Positions 26,687 through 36,530 of a stretch of 64,000 bases of DNA are shown here, one piece after another. The translations under genes were made by a program, and so were the position numbers. The notes below the pieces were generated by a model. The model saw nothing but the letters and a program-made list of their open reading frames with translations, did no database searches and was not told where the DNA came from. Origin of the DNA: JBGPQJ01 sp963709295 (GTDB lineage: Bacteria; Chloroflexota; Anaerolineae; Anaerolineales; Villigracilaceae); the NCBI GenBank assembly GCA_963709295.1, contig CAVPVW010000002.1:124001-188000 (forward strand). Reading direction: 5' to 3'. Each line of letters starts with the position of its first letter. The stretch's first letter is position 1.

Positions 26687-28390
26687 ATGGAATTAAAGTG
26701 GTGGCAGAAGGCAATTTTCTATCAGATTTACCCTCGCTCCTTTGCCGATGGGAACGGGGACGGCATTGGTGATTTCCCTGGCATCACTTCCAAACTTGAT
26801 TATCTTGTGGAGCTGGGAATTGATGGAATCTGGCTCTCGCCTCACTTCCCCTCTCCAAATTGGGACTGTGGTTACGACATCTCAGACTACTGCAACGTCG
26901 CTCCTGAATATGGAACGCTGGATGACTTTACAACCTTTTTGCATGAAGCGCATTCAAGGGGGGTAAAGGTCGTCTTGGATCTCGTGCTTAATCACACTTC
27001 CGATGAGCATCCCTGGTTTCTGGAATCCAAATCCAGTCGGACGAATCCCAAAGCAGATTGGTATGTGTGGGCTGATTCCCCTCCCAACAATTGGCAATCC
27101 TGTTTCGATGGGGATGCCTGGACTTATGCACCGGAACGAGGTCAATATTATTACCATTACTTCATGAGGCAACAGCCCGATCTTAATTGGAAGAATTCAT
27201 ATGTCAAGAAAGCCATGTGGGAGGCTGTGCGTTTTTGGCTCGATCTCGGGGTGGACGGATTCAGGCTGGATGCCATCGGTACGATATTTGAAGACCCCAA
27301 TTTGACCAGCCATACTGTTCCAATGACCCTGGCAGAATTACGGCATGAATCTGAATTGGCCCAGACGCCTCTCGAAAAGGATAGAAGCTGGAAGAAATGG
27401 GAAGAGATGTTCAAGCACCAGTGGGGGCAACCCGGTGTCCATGAGTTAATGAAGGAACTTCGTGCTGTTCTGGACGAATACGACGGCGACCGGATGTTGG
27501 TGGGAGAGGACGACGATGTCCGCTATCATGGCAATGGAGAGGACGAGTTGCATCTCGTTTTTAATTTCCCTCTCATGCGAACAGACAAACTCACACCTTC
27601 TCATATCCGCAAAAACCAACGTGAGCGGATCGTTGCATTAAAGAATATTTCTACGCGGACCTGGCCCTGCAATACCCTTGGCAACCATGACTGTTCCCGT
27701 TTAATTTCTCACTTTGGGGATGGGTTGCATAATGCTGAAATTGCACGCCTGTCACTTGCACTGATGCTAACGTTGCGTGGAACTCCTTTCCTTTATTACG
27801 GAGAGGAAATCGGCATGACCGATTTGATGCTGACAGACATCTCGCAGGTCCGCGATACGATGGGGACCTGGTATTACGAAGCAATCGTGACGGACCTCGG
27901 GGTGGATCCGGCTGAAGCCATGAGGCGGACGGCTGCCATGACCCGTGATAAAAATCGCACTCCGATGCAATGGACAAACTCACCCAATGGCGGATTCTGT
28001 CCACCAACATCCACGCCATGGTTGCCCGTCAATACCAACACTTCCGACGGAGTAAATGTACAGGAGCAAGAGAATGAACCCCTCTCGCTGATTAATTATT
28101 ACAAAAACCTAATCCATCTTCGGAAAACTACGCCGGCTCTCGTTTCCGGCAGGTATCAAGCCCTTCATGAAAGGGCAAGCGAATACTACGCCTTCTTACG
28201 TGATACGGGAGAACAAACGGTTCTTGTTGTTTTAAATTTCTCTGGGAATCCGCTAAAATTGAACTTTCCCAAGCTGCCTTTAAAGGCGGCTCATCCGCTT
28301 TTTTCAAGTGCCTGGCGGAGCGAGAAAGAAGATAAGCTAAGTGATATAAAGATAGGGGCATACGAGGTATACATTGCAGAACTTGAATGA
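26687..28390 (+). CDS. Glycoside hydrolase family 13 alpha-glucosidase
   Basis: This is a cytoplasmic enzyme of 567 residues without signal peptide. It begins MELKWWQKAIFYQIYPRSFA and has the GH13 regions: DLVLNHTSDEHPWF, DGFRLDA with nucleophile Asp195, the acid/base Glu274 in LVGED, and LGNHDCSR with Asp335. The order and length match the oligo-1,6-glucosidase / alpha-glucosidase branch. Likely substrates are malto- or isomalto-oligosaccharides; the exact linkage cannot be told. It follows the b5-like gene closely and overlaps the YHS gene by 17 bases. Confidence 0.92.
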   Translation: MELKWWQKAIFYQIYPRSFADGNGDGIGDFPGITSKLDYLVELGIDGIWLSPHFPSPNWDCGYDISDYCNVAPEYGTLDDFTTFLHEAHSRGVKVVLDLVLNHTSDEHPWFLESKSSRTNPKADWYVWADSPPNNWQSCFDGDAWTYAPERGQYYYHYFMRQQPDLNWKNSYVKKAMWEAVRFWLDLGVDGFRLDAIGTIFEDPNLTSHTVPMTLAELRHESELAQTPLEKDRSWKKWEEMFKHQWGQPGVHELMKELRAVLDEYDGDRMLVGEDDDVRYHGNGEDELHLVFNFPLMRTDKLTPSHIRKNQRERIVALKNISTRTWPCNTLGNHDCSRLISHFGDGLHNAEIARLSLALMLTLRGTPFLYYGEEIGMTDLMLTDISQVRDTMGTWYYEAIVTDLGVDPAEAMRRTAAMTRDKNRTPMQWTNSPNGGFCPPTSTPWLPVNTNTSDGVNVQEQENEPLSLINYYKNLIHLRKTTPALVSGRYQALHERASEYYAFLRDTGEQTVLVVLNFSGNPLKLNFPKLPLKAAHPLFSSAWRSEKEDKLSDIKIGAYEVYIAELE

Positions 28391-28616
28391 TCATCCGATC
28401 CAGGAGAAATGCTCCATTGACGCTCAGCCTTGTTCGATTTCACCGAAAACTGTGTGCGGTCGAGCCATGACGGCAGAGATTTCATGGTATCCCCGCGCGA
28501 CGTATCAAAATAGGATAATATATTTCTGCACTGAAATCTGCCTGGATGCATTCAAGGCTGACCCAGATCGGTTTTTCACAGCCCACAAAGAGAAGCAAGG
28601 ATCTACAGTCGAGTGA
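28374..28616 (+). CDS. Small YHS-like domain protein
   Basis: The 80-residue product has the YHS/TRASH-like pattern VCGRAM, YFCTEIC and FKADPDRFF, with Cys residues that could bind a metal ion. It begins at TTG 28374, with GAGG six bases upstream, and overlaps the end of the GH13 gene. The N-terminal 25 residues with two extra cysteines are not part of the domain. The role is unknown; such domains often accompany metal-handling proteins. Confidence 0.65.
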   Translation: MQNLNDHPIQEKCSIDAQPCSISPKTVCGRAMTAEISWYPRATYQNRIIYFCTEICLDAFKADPDRFFTAHKEKQGSTVE

Positions 28617-28863
28617 TAATCGCGGAACGATAAGGAATCACCTTGATCGGGGAGGTAAGTTAACGTCAACTCATATGGTATTAAAATTTACAACGTGTTG
28701 GTCACTAATTCTTGACAAGCCAATTTGTAGTAAAACGGCTTTTTTTGTTAAATTATTAGGACAAATGTACTTATAAAGCATGAAGAATGCAACTAACGTG
28801 GAGAGGCCCGATAGGCGATAATAAAGTATATTTTGTCCCGACAAGATTTTGGAGACTCGTACC
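28617..28863 (+). promoter_or_regulatory. Intergenic control region upstream of the formate dehydrogenase operon
   Basis: This 247-base A+T-rich gap has no open frame of interest. It contains a TTGACA at about 28712 without a well-placed -10 box, a weak AAGCC/GGCTT stem followed by T7 (about 28716-28746) that may end the upstream unit, and a perfect TTGTC-CC-GACAA palindrome at 28833-28844, just upstream of the SD. The promoter itself cannot be fixed from sequence alone. Confidence 0.4.
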
Positions 28864-29331
28864 ATGGCTGATGACCCGATTGACTTGGAAGCACTCGACA
28901 CCCTCCTGAACGAGTTTAAGGGCAAAAAAAATCCCGTCATCCCAATTTTGCAGAAGGCACAAAACCTGTACGGCTATCTGCCTAAGCCGGTCATGCTGGC
29001 GATTACGGAGAAAACCGGCATCCCGCTCAGCCAGTTGATGGGCGTGGCGACCTTCTACGCCCAGTTCCGGCTGACGCGTCAAGGGCGCAATCTCATCCGA
29101 ATTTGCGATGGAACAGCCTGCCATGTGCGCGGCGCGCCGCAAAGCATCGAGGCGGTGGAGGACGCGCTGAAAGTCCCGGCGGGCGGGACCTCAACGGATT
29201 ACAAATACAGCATGGAAATTGTCTATTGCCTGGGCTCGTGCGGGTTGGCGCCGATTGCGGTGGTCAACGAGCAGGTGTATGGAAAGATTGAACCAAAGAA
29301 GTTCGTCGAACAGCTACAAAAACTCGAATAG
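28864..29331 (+). CDS. NuoE-like [2Fe-2S] subunit of formate dehydrogenase (first copy)
   Basis: This is a thioredoxin-fold [2Fe-2S] protein that passes electrons to the flavin subunit. The 155-residue product has the helical N-terminus and the cluster ligands C81, C86, C122 and C126 (CDGTAC and CLGSC). The start at 28864 has GGAG nine bases upstream; the frame is open five codons further. It heads the operon and is separated from the NuoF-like gene by 147 bases containing a terminator-like hairpin. Confidence 0.92.
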   Translation: MADDPIDLEALDTLLNEFKGKKNPVIPILQKAQNLYGYLPKPVMLAITEKTGIPLSQLMGVATFYAQFRLTRQGRNLIRICDGTACHVRGAPQSIEAVEDALKVPAGGTSTDYKYSMEIVYCLGSCGLAPIAVVNEQVYGKIEPKKFVEQLQKLE

Positions 29332-29337
29332 GATTGA

Positions 29338-29378
29338 TCGCGCAGATTTGTTGCATCTGTTGATCTGCGCGAATTTTT
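29338..29378 (+). terminator. Hairpin with U-run between the first NuoE-like and NuoF-like genes
   Basis: A perfect 10-bp stem (TCGCGCAGAT with ATCTGCGCGA, 15-base loop) is followed by ATTTTTG. It has the form of an intrinsic terminator but lies inside an operon, so partial read-through or mRNA stabilisation is more likely than a full stop. Confidence 0.65.
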
Positions 29379-29478
29379 GCTGATCTTTTAACAATTTTGA
29401 TGCATTCCATTCGCGGAGATTAGCGGATTGATCATGTCTTTTCAGCGTCGGGCTCAATAAGGAAAACGGAGCGAACTC

Positions 29479-31419
29479 ATGCCCAAATTAGCGAGTATCG
29501 AAGATTGGACTCGCGTCCACGACGAAGCGCAAGCCACCCTGTTTGAACACCAGCGAACCACCCCCACGATTTTTATCGGCATGGGAACCTGCGGGATGGC
29601 TGCCGGAGCAGGGGAAATCGAAGGGGTTATTCGCCGGGAACTGGAACAGCGGCAAGTGCAAGCCGAGGTTGTGCCGGTTGGCTGTATCGGGATGTGCTTT
29701 AAGGAGCCGCTGGTCGATATCCAATTGCCCGGCCAGCCGCGTGTGACCTACGCCAACGTCAAGCCGGATGCGGTTCCAAAGATCATCGAGGAACACCTAC
29801 TGGGCGGAAGGATTATCGATAAATTAGCGCTCGGACAGCTGCTTGCTGAGGGCGGCGTAAAAATAATTGATGCGGCCAACCTGCCGGAATATTTCGAACT
29901 GCCGTTTTACAAGAAACAAATCCGGGTGGCGCTGCGCAACTGCGGGACGATAGACCCGGAAAGCATCGAGAGTTATATCATCCAGGACGGGTATCGGGCC
30001 TTGGCTAAGGCCTTGACCAAAATGGAGCCCGAGGAAGTCATTGACGAAATCAAAAGCTCCGGGCTGCGCGGACGCGGCGGGGCGGGTTTCCAGACCGGCA
30101 TCAAGTGGGAATTTTGTCGTCGCTCTATCAAGACTCCCAAGTATGTAATTTGTAACGCAGACGAGGGCGACCCCGGCGCGTTCATGGACCGTTCCATCCT
30201 GGAGGGCGACCCGCACAGCCTGGTTGAAGGAATGATTATCGCGGGTTACGCCATCGGCGCGAGGCAGGGCTATATCTACTGCCGGGCGGAATATCCACTC
30301 GCCATCGAACGGCTGCAAACGGCGCTGGCCCAGGCGCGTGTATACGGCCTGCTCGGTGAAGACATTCTCGGAACAGATTTCTCTTTCGATTTGGAAGTGT
30401 ACGAAGGCGCGGGAGCTTTCGTATGCGGTGAGGAGACGGCGTTAATGGCCTCCATTGAGGGACGCCGCGGCGAACCGCGCCCACGCCCGCCCTTCCCGGC
30501 GGTTTCAGGCCTGTGGAACAAACCCTCCAACGTCAACAACGTCAAAAGTTACGCACTCACCCCGCAAATCATCCTGAAAGGCGCGGACTGGTTCTCAGGC
30601 ATCGGCACACCCAAATCGCCGGGGACGGCCATTTTTGCGTTGACCGGGCAAATAAAACATACCGGCCTGATCGAAGTGCCAATGGGCATCACCCTGCGCG
30701 AGATCATCTACGAGGTGGGCGGCGGAATCCCGAAGAAAAAACGATTCAAGGCGGTGCAGACCGGCGGCCCGCTCGGCGGCTGCCTGCCTGAATCCGCGCT
30801 GGATACGCCGGTCGATTTCGACTCACTCGTCGCGGCCGGGGCGACAATGGGGTCGGGCGGCATGATCGTGGTCGACCAGGATACCTGCATGGTCGAGTTT
30901 GCCAAATATTTCCTGACCTTTGCCTCGGCGGAATCATGCGGCAAGTGCATCCCCTGCCGGATGGGCGGACAACGGCTGCTTGAAATCCTGACGCGCATTT
31001 CGCTTGGGCAGGGAACGCTGGCCGACCTGGACGAAATCGAATACATCTCTCGGAATATGCGCGAGGCCTCGTTGTGCGCGCTGGGACAATTAACTCCCGG
31101 CCCCATCATGGCCGCGCTGCGTTTTTTCCGGGCGGAATACGAGTCACACATCGTGGACAAATTCTGCCCGGCGGGCGTCTGCCAGGGCATGTACCGCTAC
31201 GAAATCAACACTCTGAACTGTGCCGGGTGCGGCCTGTGCGTCAAGCCCTGTCCGCAAAACTCCATCACCGGCAGCAAAAAAGAGCCGCACGAAATCGACC
31301 AGATCACATGCATCCGCTGCGGTGTGTGTTACCAGGTCTGCAACCTGGACGCGATCGAGATTAAACCTGCCGGTGAAATCGTGGCAGTTTCGGAATCCGA
31401 ATCTGAAAGGAGCCGGTAG
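29479..31419 (+). CDS. NuoF-like NAD(P)H/flavin subunit with ferredoxin tail (first copy)
   Basis: This 646-residue diaphorase subunit belongs to the HydB/HylB type. In order: a thioredoxin-like Fe-S domain (C38, C69, C73, residues 30-115); the FMN/NAD(H) domain with GLRGRGGAGFQTG; an SLBB segment; the 4Fe-4S site SCGKCIPCRMGG; and a C-terminal 2x[4Fe-4S] ferredoxin (CAGCGLCVKPCP and CIRCGVCYQVC). It should exchange electrons between NAD(H), Fe-S clusters and the formate dehydrogenase subunit. The ferredoxin tail is typical of soluble electron-confurcating or bifurcating assemblies. Its 3' end carries the SD (AGGAG) for fdhA, three bases downstream. Confidence 0.93.
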   Translation: MPKLASIEDWTRVHDEAQATLFEHQRTTPTIFIGMGTCGMAAGAGEIEGVIRRELEQRQVQAEVVPVGCIGMCFKEPLVDIQLPGQPRVTYANVKPDAVPKIIEEHLLGGRIIDKLALGQLLAEGGVKIIDAANLPEYFELPFYKKQIRVALRNCGTIDPESIESYIIQDGYRALAKALTKMEPEEVIDEIKSSGLRGRGGAGFQTGIKWEFCRRSIKTPKYVICNADEGDPGAFMDRSILEGDPHSLVEGMIIAGYAIGARQGYIYCRAEYPLAIERLQTALAQARVYGLLGEDILGTDFSFDLEVYEGAGAFVCGEETALMASIEGRRGEPRPRPPFPAVSGLWNKPSNVNNVKSYALTPQIILKGADWFSGIGTPKSPGTAIFALTGQIKHTGLIEVPMGITLREIIYEVGGGIPKKKRFKAVQTGGPLGGCLPESALDTPVDFDSLVAAGATMGSGGMIVVDQDTCMVEFAKYFLTFASAESCGKCIPCRMGGQRLLEILTRISLGQGTLADLDEIEYISRNMREASLCALGQLTPGPIMAALRFFRAEYESHIVDKFCPAGVCQGMYRYEINTLNCAGCGLCVKPCPQNSITGSKKEPHEIDQITCIRCGVCYQVCNLDAIEIKPAGEIVAVSESESERSR

Positions 31420-31422
31420 ACC

Positions 31423-34290
31423 ATGCCCAGCACTTTGCCACCCCTCACACTAACCATCGATGGAAAGAAAATCCAGGCTGCAGCCGGACAAACTGTTTTA
31501 CAGGCCGCCCAACAGGCCGGAATCCATATCCCGGTGCTGTGCAACCACCCCGCCCTGCCGCCGGAAGGCGCCTGCCGCATCTGCCTGGTGGAAATCGAAA
31601 AGCAGCGTTCGCTGCAACCGGCTTGTACCTTCCCAGTCACCGATGGACTGGTCGTTCAGACCCATTCGCCCAAAGTGATGGAAGCTCGCAAATTCTCACT
31701 TGAACTGCTCCTTTCAGACCATCCGCTCGATTGCATGACTTGCCAGGTGACCGGGAACTGCGTCCTGCAGGACCTGGCTTACGAATACAACGCCACTGGT
31801 GAACGCTTCAAGGGCATCCAGCACCGCTACCCAGTGGATACCTCCAACCCGTTCATCCAGGTTGACCGAAATAAGTGTGTTTTGTGCCGATTGTGCGTCC
31901 GCGCCTGCAATTACGCCAACGGCGTGGAGGCGGTTGGATTGGTGCTGCGCGGCTTCAATGCCCACATCGGTTTCGGAGCCGACAGCACCATGCAGGACAG
32001 CCCGTGCGAATTTTGCGGCAGCTGCGTGGAAGTCTGCCCGGTCGGCGCGCTCATGCCGAAGATGTCGATCGGCAAGGGGCGTCCCTGGCAGGTGAAAAAG
32101 GTCAAGACCGTCTGCTCTTACTGCGGCGTGGGCTGCCAGCTCGAACTGGAAGTAAAAGACAACCAGGTTATAAAGGTCAACTCGGTTTGGGAAGGCCCGG
32201 CCAATCACGGCTGGACCTGCGTGAAGGGACGCTACGGCTACGATTACGTGAACCACCCAGACAGATTGACCAAGCCAAAAGTGAGAAAGTATCTACTCGA
32301 AGGAATGAAGAAAGAGGAAAGAGGAGAGACAGGCTGGGATTGGGTCGAAACCGATTGGGAAACCGCGCTGGAGATTACGGCGCGGAAACTTCGCGAGACA
32401 CGCGATTCCTTCGGGCCTGACCGCATTGGCCTCCTGACGTCGGCAAAATGCACCAACGAAGAAAATTTCCTGATGAACAAACTGGCGCGGCAGGTCATAG
32501 GGACGAACAACATCGACCACTGCGCCCGTCTCTGACACTCCAGCACTGTGGCCGGTCTGGCCACTTCCTTCGGCTCAGGCGCGATGTCGAACTCGATAGA
32601 CGACGTGACCGAACAATCCCAGGCAATTTTCATCATCGGCTCGAACACCACCGAGCAGCATCCCGTCATCGGCATGCGCCTCCGCCAGGCGGTCAAGCAG
32701 CGCGGGGCACGGCTGATTGTGGCCGATCCGCGCCGCATCGAAATCACCAAGCTCGCCACCCCGCAATACGGCGGTCTGCACCTGCGCCAACGCGCCGGCA
32801 CCGACATCGCCCTGCTCAACGGATTAATGCACATCATCCTGCAAAATGGCTGGGAGGACAAGGACTTCATCGCCGAACGCTGCGAGGGTTTCGAGGAATT
32901 CCGCGAAACGGTCATGCAATACCCGCCCGAGAAGGCCAGCGAAATTACCGGCGTGCCGGTGGAGCAGCTCTACCAGGCTGCCGAAATCATGGGCAAGGTC
33001 AAACCAATGGCCGTGTTCTGGGCGATGGGCATCACCCAGCATATCGTAGGTGTGCGCAACGTGATGGATCTGGCCAACCTGCAAATGCTGCTGGGCAACA
33101 TGGGCAAACCCGGGGGCGGCGTCAATCCTCTGCGCGGACAAAACAACGTCCAGGGCGCCTGCGACATGGGCGGCCTGCCGAACGTTTACCCAGCTTACCA
33201 GCCAGTAACGAACGAAGAAGTGCGCAAAAAATTTGAGACGGCCTGGGGATTGGACGGTGGACAGAAAACGACGGACGAAAAAAGCATGGTCAAAGGCCTT
33301 TCCCACTCCGCTGCGCTTCGGGGACTTTCGGCCACCGTCGGATTAACCGTCACCGAGATAATCCCCGGCATCCCGGAAGGGAAAATCCACGCGCTTTACA
33401 TCCTGGCCGAGGACCCGATCATGTCCGACCCTGACACGAACCACATCCGCCACTGCCTGGAAAAGGCCGATTTTATCGTCCTTCAGGAGATTTTCCCCAC
33501 TGAAACCGCCCCCTATGCAGATGTGCTGCTGCCCGGTGTGAGCTTCGCCGAGAAAACCGGCACATTTACCAACACCGAACGGCGCGTGCAGATGGTGCGC
33601 CAGGCGCTTGAACCCCTGGGCGAAGCCCGCCAGGATTGGGAAATCATCGCCGAGATTGCGAAACGAATGCTGGATGGCGGTCCGCGGATAGTGGCCGATG
33701 GTCAGTGGGCAGCGTGGAATTATGCCTCGCCCGCCGACATCCTAAGAGAAATCAACGCACTGACCCCCTCGTACGGCGGTATCACGCACGAACGGCTTGA
33801 AAATGGCGAAACGCTGCAATGGCCCTGCCCCACCGCCGACCATCCCGGCACACCGGTTCTGCACACCAAAGGCTTTGCGCGCGGTAAAGGCAAGTTCATG
33901 CCGGTTGACCACGTCCCGCCTTCCGAGCGTCCCGACAACGACTACCCGATGATTCTTTCAACCGGGCGGGTGCTTTACCACTGGCATGGCGGTGAAATGT
34001 CCCGCCGCGCCAAAGGCCTGCTGGAAATCTACAACCAGGCGCTGATTGAAGTCAATCCCGACGATGCGCTGAAGATTGGGTTAAACGGCAACAAGCGGGT
34101 TAGAGTGACTTCACGGCGTGGTTCCATCGAATCCGAAGCCTGGGTCACCGACCGCGTTCCGCCGGGGATGGTGTACGCCAATTTCCACTTCCCGGAGGCG
34201 TCGGCCAACGAATTGACCATCGCCGTGCTCGACCCGGTCTCGAAAATCCCGGAGTATAAAGTCTGCGCGGTAAAGGTTGAAGCTGTATAG
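31423..34290 (+). CDS. fdhA: Selenocysteine-containing formate dehydrogenase alpha subunit (in-frame UGA at codon 371)
   Basis: This subunit interconverts formate and CO2 at a molybdenum or tungsten bis-pterin centre. Reading TGA 32533-32535 as Sec gives 955 residues. N-terminal: a [2Fe-2S] domain (residues 10-80), the H-x3-C-x2-C-x5-C cluster (HPLDCMTCQVTGNC), two [4Fe-4S] sites (CVLCRLCVRAC, CEFCGSCVEVC), then the molybdopterin-domain cluster CSYCGVGC. The active site reads DHCARL-U-HSSTVAGLA, matching the Sec-His pair of FdhH-type enzymes. A SECIS hairpin follows at the right distance. The sequence on both sides of TGA is one frame and one conserved domain, so this is not two genes. Confidence 0.95.
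32533..32564 (+). promoter_or_regulatory. UGA(Sec) codon and bacterial SECIS hairpin in fdhA
   Basis: TGA at 32533-32535 is followed, 12 bases later, by a perfect 6-bp stem and loop GTGGCC-GGTCT-GGCCAC (32548-32564). The apical GGUCU loop begins 18 bases after UGA. Both loop sequence and distance agree with the E. coli fdhF SECIS as I remember it. This should bind the SelB factor. Confidence 0.93.
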
Positions 34291-34347
34291 AATCCTCGCC
34301 CCCGTGCCCTCTCCCAATATCGGGCGACGGGAGATAGAAGCAAGTTT

Positions 34348-34812
34348 ATGGCAATAGATTCAACGTCGGTTACAAATCACGTGCACGATCCACGCACCCG
34401 GGCAAGGCTCCTGGCGGCGCTGTACCTGGCTCAGGAACAATATGGCTGGCTCAGTCCCGATGCCATCCAGCGCGTCGCCAACCGGCTTGAACTTTCCCCC
34501 GGGCAGGTTTACACAACGGCCAGCTTTTACTCCATGTTCAAGCTCAAGCCGTGTGGCAAGTACCTTGTGCAGGTCTGCGAGGGGCTGTCCTGCTACCTGG
34601 CCGGTGGCGCGGAGCCGATCATCGAGCACATTGCCCGGCGATTGAAAATCAAGCCGGGCGAATCATCTCCGGATGGCAACTTTACGCTGGAAGTCGTGCA
34701 ATGCCTGGCCGCCTGCGGCACCGCCCCGGCCGTGCGCATCAATGACGAATTGTATGAGAATATGACCTTGGAGTCGATCGACGAGCTGTTGGAGAGATTG
34801 AGCCAAGTGTAA
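34348..34812 (+). CDS. NuoE-like [2Fe-2S] subunit (second copy)
   Basis: The 154-residue product is a second NuoE-type protein with cluster ligands C77, C82, C119 and C123 (CEGLSC and CLAAC). It is clearly diverged from the copy at 28864 and closer in layout to complex I NuoE. It is paired with the NuoF copy that follows. It could form a second diaphorase module for the same formate dehydrogenase or for another oxidoreductase encoded elsewhere; the sequence does not decide. Confidence 0.9.
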   Translation: MAIDSTSVTNHVHDPRTRARLLAALYLAQEQYGWLSPDAIQRVANRLELSPGQVYTTASFYSMFKLKPCGKYLVQVCEGLSCYLAGGAEPIIEHIARRLKIKPGESSPDGNFTLEVVQCLAACGTAPAVRINDELYENMTLESIDELLERLSQV

Positions 34813-34878
34813 CGGTGTAAAATAATGTGAGCTTCGGTAAGGTTCGTGAACAGAATCAACCGGAGCATTGGAGCAAGT

Positions 34879-36162
34879 GTGTTTGAACCCGTTCTGACCC
34901 GCAATATTAACCTTCCTGCCTCTGAAAAAATTGCCACCTACCTGGCAAATGGCGGCTATGAAGCGGTGAAGTTAGCTCTGACCAAATCCCCGCAAGAGTT
35001 GATCGAGATGGTCAAACGCTCCGGGCTAAGAGGCCGGGGCGGGGCGGGTTTTCCGGCCGGGACGAAGTGGAGTTTCATGCCCAAGGGCGGCGATCTCCCA
35101 AAAATCGTGGCCGTCAACACCGACGAGGGTGAACCTGGCACTTTCAAAGACCGCGAAATCGTAGAGCGGGATCCGCATCAGGTCATCGAGGGCGTGATCA
35201 TCGCTGCCTATGCCATCGGCGCGAGTCGGGCGTACGTCTACATCCGCGGTGAGTTTTTCCTAGGCGTCAAACGCTGGATCAAAGCCATCGCGGATGCCTA
35301 TGAATACGGCTTTTTGGGCCAAACCATCCTCGGCACCAGTTTCAGCCTGGATATGTCCGTCCATCGCGGCGCAGGCGCTTACATATGCGGTGAAGAGACT
35401 GCCATGCTCGAATCGCTGGAGGGAAAAGCGGGGAACCCTCGTCTCAAACCGCCCTACCCGGCACAGGTCGGATTGTTTGGTCTGCCCACGCTTGTCCACA
35501 ACATCGAAACACTCTGCTGCATTCCCCATATTATTTTGCGCGGGCCCGAGTGGTTCGCCAGCCTCGGCACGGAAGAGAGCAAGGGACCAAAGATTTTCTC
35601 GGTCAGCGGGTGCGTCAACCGTCCGGGTAATTATGAATTGCCGCTCGGCACATCGCTACGTGAAATCATCTACGAACACGCCGGCGGAATCCGGGATGGA
35701 CGGCAGCTCAAGGCAGTCATCCCTGGCGGGGCTTCCACGCCAATGCTGACCGCCGCCTCGCTGGACGTGCTGATGGGTTTCGAAACGCTGAAACAGGCTG
35801 GCAGTGAATTGGGGACCGGCGCGATCATCGTGATGGATGAGACCACCTGCATGGTGGAAGCCGCCCGTCGCCTGACCAAATTCTTCGCCCATGAATCCTG
35901 CGGCCGTTGCACTCCCTGCCGCCTCGGCGCAACACGATTGTATGAAATCCTCGATCGAATCGAGCACGGCCAAGGCCTGGCAGACGATATTGAGCGGGCC
36001 ATCGAACTGGCGGCGGGCATCGATGGGCGCACTTTCTGTCCGATGGGCAGCGCACTGGTCAACCCGGCGCGTTCAGCCATCACCCTTTTCAGGGAAGAAT
36101 TCGAATATCACCTCACTCACAAGCATTGCATGGCAGGAGCTTACACATGGCAAAAATCTTGA
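34879..36162 (+). CDS. NuoF-like NADH/FMN subunit (second copy, without ferredoxin tail)
   Basis: The 427-residue product has the classic NuoF core: GLRGRGGAGFPAG (NADH/FMN), the EEGEP-like TDEGEPGTFKD, an SLBB segment and the 4Fe-4S site SCGRCTPCRLGA. Unlike the copy at 29479 it lacks both the thioredoxin-like N-terminus and the C-terminal ferredoxin, so it resembles complex I NuoF. I chose GTG 34879 (GGAG five bases upstream) over a GTG at 34846. Its end overlaps the response regulator start. Confidence 0.92.
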   Translation: MFEPVLTRNINLPASEKIATYLANGGYEAVKLALTKSPQELIEMVKRSGLRGRGGAGFPAGTKWSFMPKGGDLPKIVAVNTDEGEPGTFKDREIVERDPHQVIEGVIIAAYAIGASRAYVYIRGEFFLGVKRWIKAIADAYEYGFLGQTILGTSFSLDMSVHRGAGAYICGEETAMLESLEGKAGNPRLKPPYPAQVGLFGLPTLVHNIETLCCIPHIILRGPEWFASLGTEESKGPKIFSVSGCVNRPGNYELPLGTSLREIIYEHAGGIRDGRQLKAVIPGGASTPMLTAASLDVLMGFETLKQAGSELGTGAIIVMDETTCMVEAARRLTKFFAHESCGRCTPCRLGATRLYEILDRIEHGQGLADDIERAIELAAGIDGRTFCPMGSALVNPARSAITLFREEFEYHLTHKHCMAGAYTWQKS

Positions 36163-36530
36163 TTGTCGACGATGACCCGGATTTCACCAATTCCACCCGG
36201 ATCGTGTTGGAGAAAGCGGGACACAACGTCATCAACGCCACCAGTGGCGATAAGGGCTTCAAACGCGCCAAAGAAGAAAAACCCGACCTGATCGTGCTGG
36301 ATGTCATCATGGACAGCGTACTGGATGGGGTTTCGATGAGTCAGACCATGCACGATGACCTCGAAATGCGCGATACTCCCATCGTGATGGTCACCTCCAT
36401 CGCCAATACCGACTATGCTGAGCTTTTCCCCACCGATGATTATATCCATATCCAGGCTTTTCTGACCAAGCCGGTCGCCCCGGCCAGCCTGCTCAAGCAG
36501 GTGGACAAGCTGCTGGCAAAGAAGAAATGA
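36147..36530 (+). CDS. Stand-alone response regulator receiver domain
   Basis: The 127-residue product is a CheY-like receiver: acidic pocket DDD at 8-10, phospho-acceptor Asp52 (LIVLDVIMD), and the conserved Lys in LTKPV. It has no output domain. ATG 36147 has GGAG seven bases upstream and lies inside the end of the NuoF gene; the stop overlaps the kinase start by four bases. It probably acts as a phosphate relay with the two kinases that follow. Confidence 0.92.
   Translation: MAKILIVDDDPDFTNSTRIVLEKAGHNVINATSGDKGFKRAKEEKPDLIVLDVIMDSVLDGVSMSQTMHDDLEMRDTPIVMVTSIANTDYAELFPTDDYIHIQAFLTKPVAPASLLKQVDKLLAKKK

Noticed and set aside
31423..34290. Formate dehydrogenase as two separate genes (31423-32535 and 32548-34290)
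   Set aside because: Both parts share one frame across TGA, the second has no SD or start near its 5' end, and the codon falls exactly at the Sec position with a SECIS behind it.
36126..36146. Start of the lone response regulator at 36126
   Set aside because: The seven extra residues are not part of the receiver fold, and ATG 36147 has a proper SD at seven bases.
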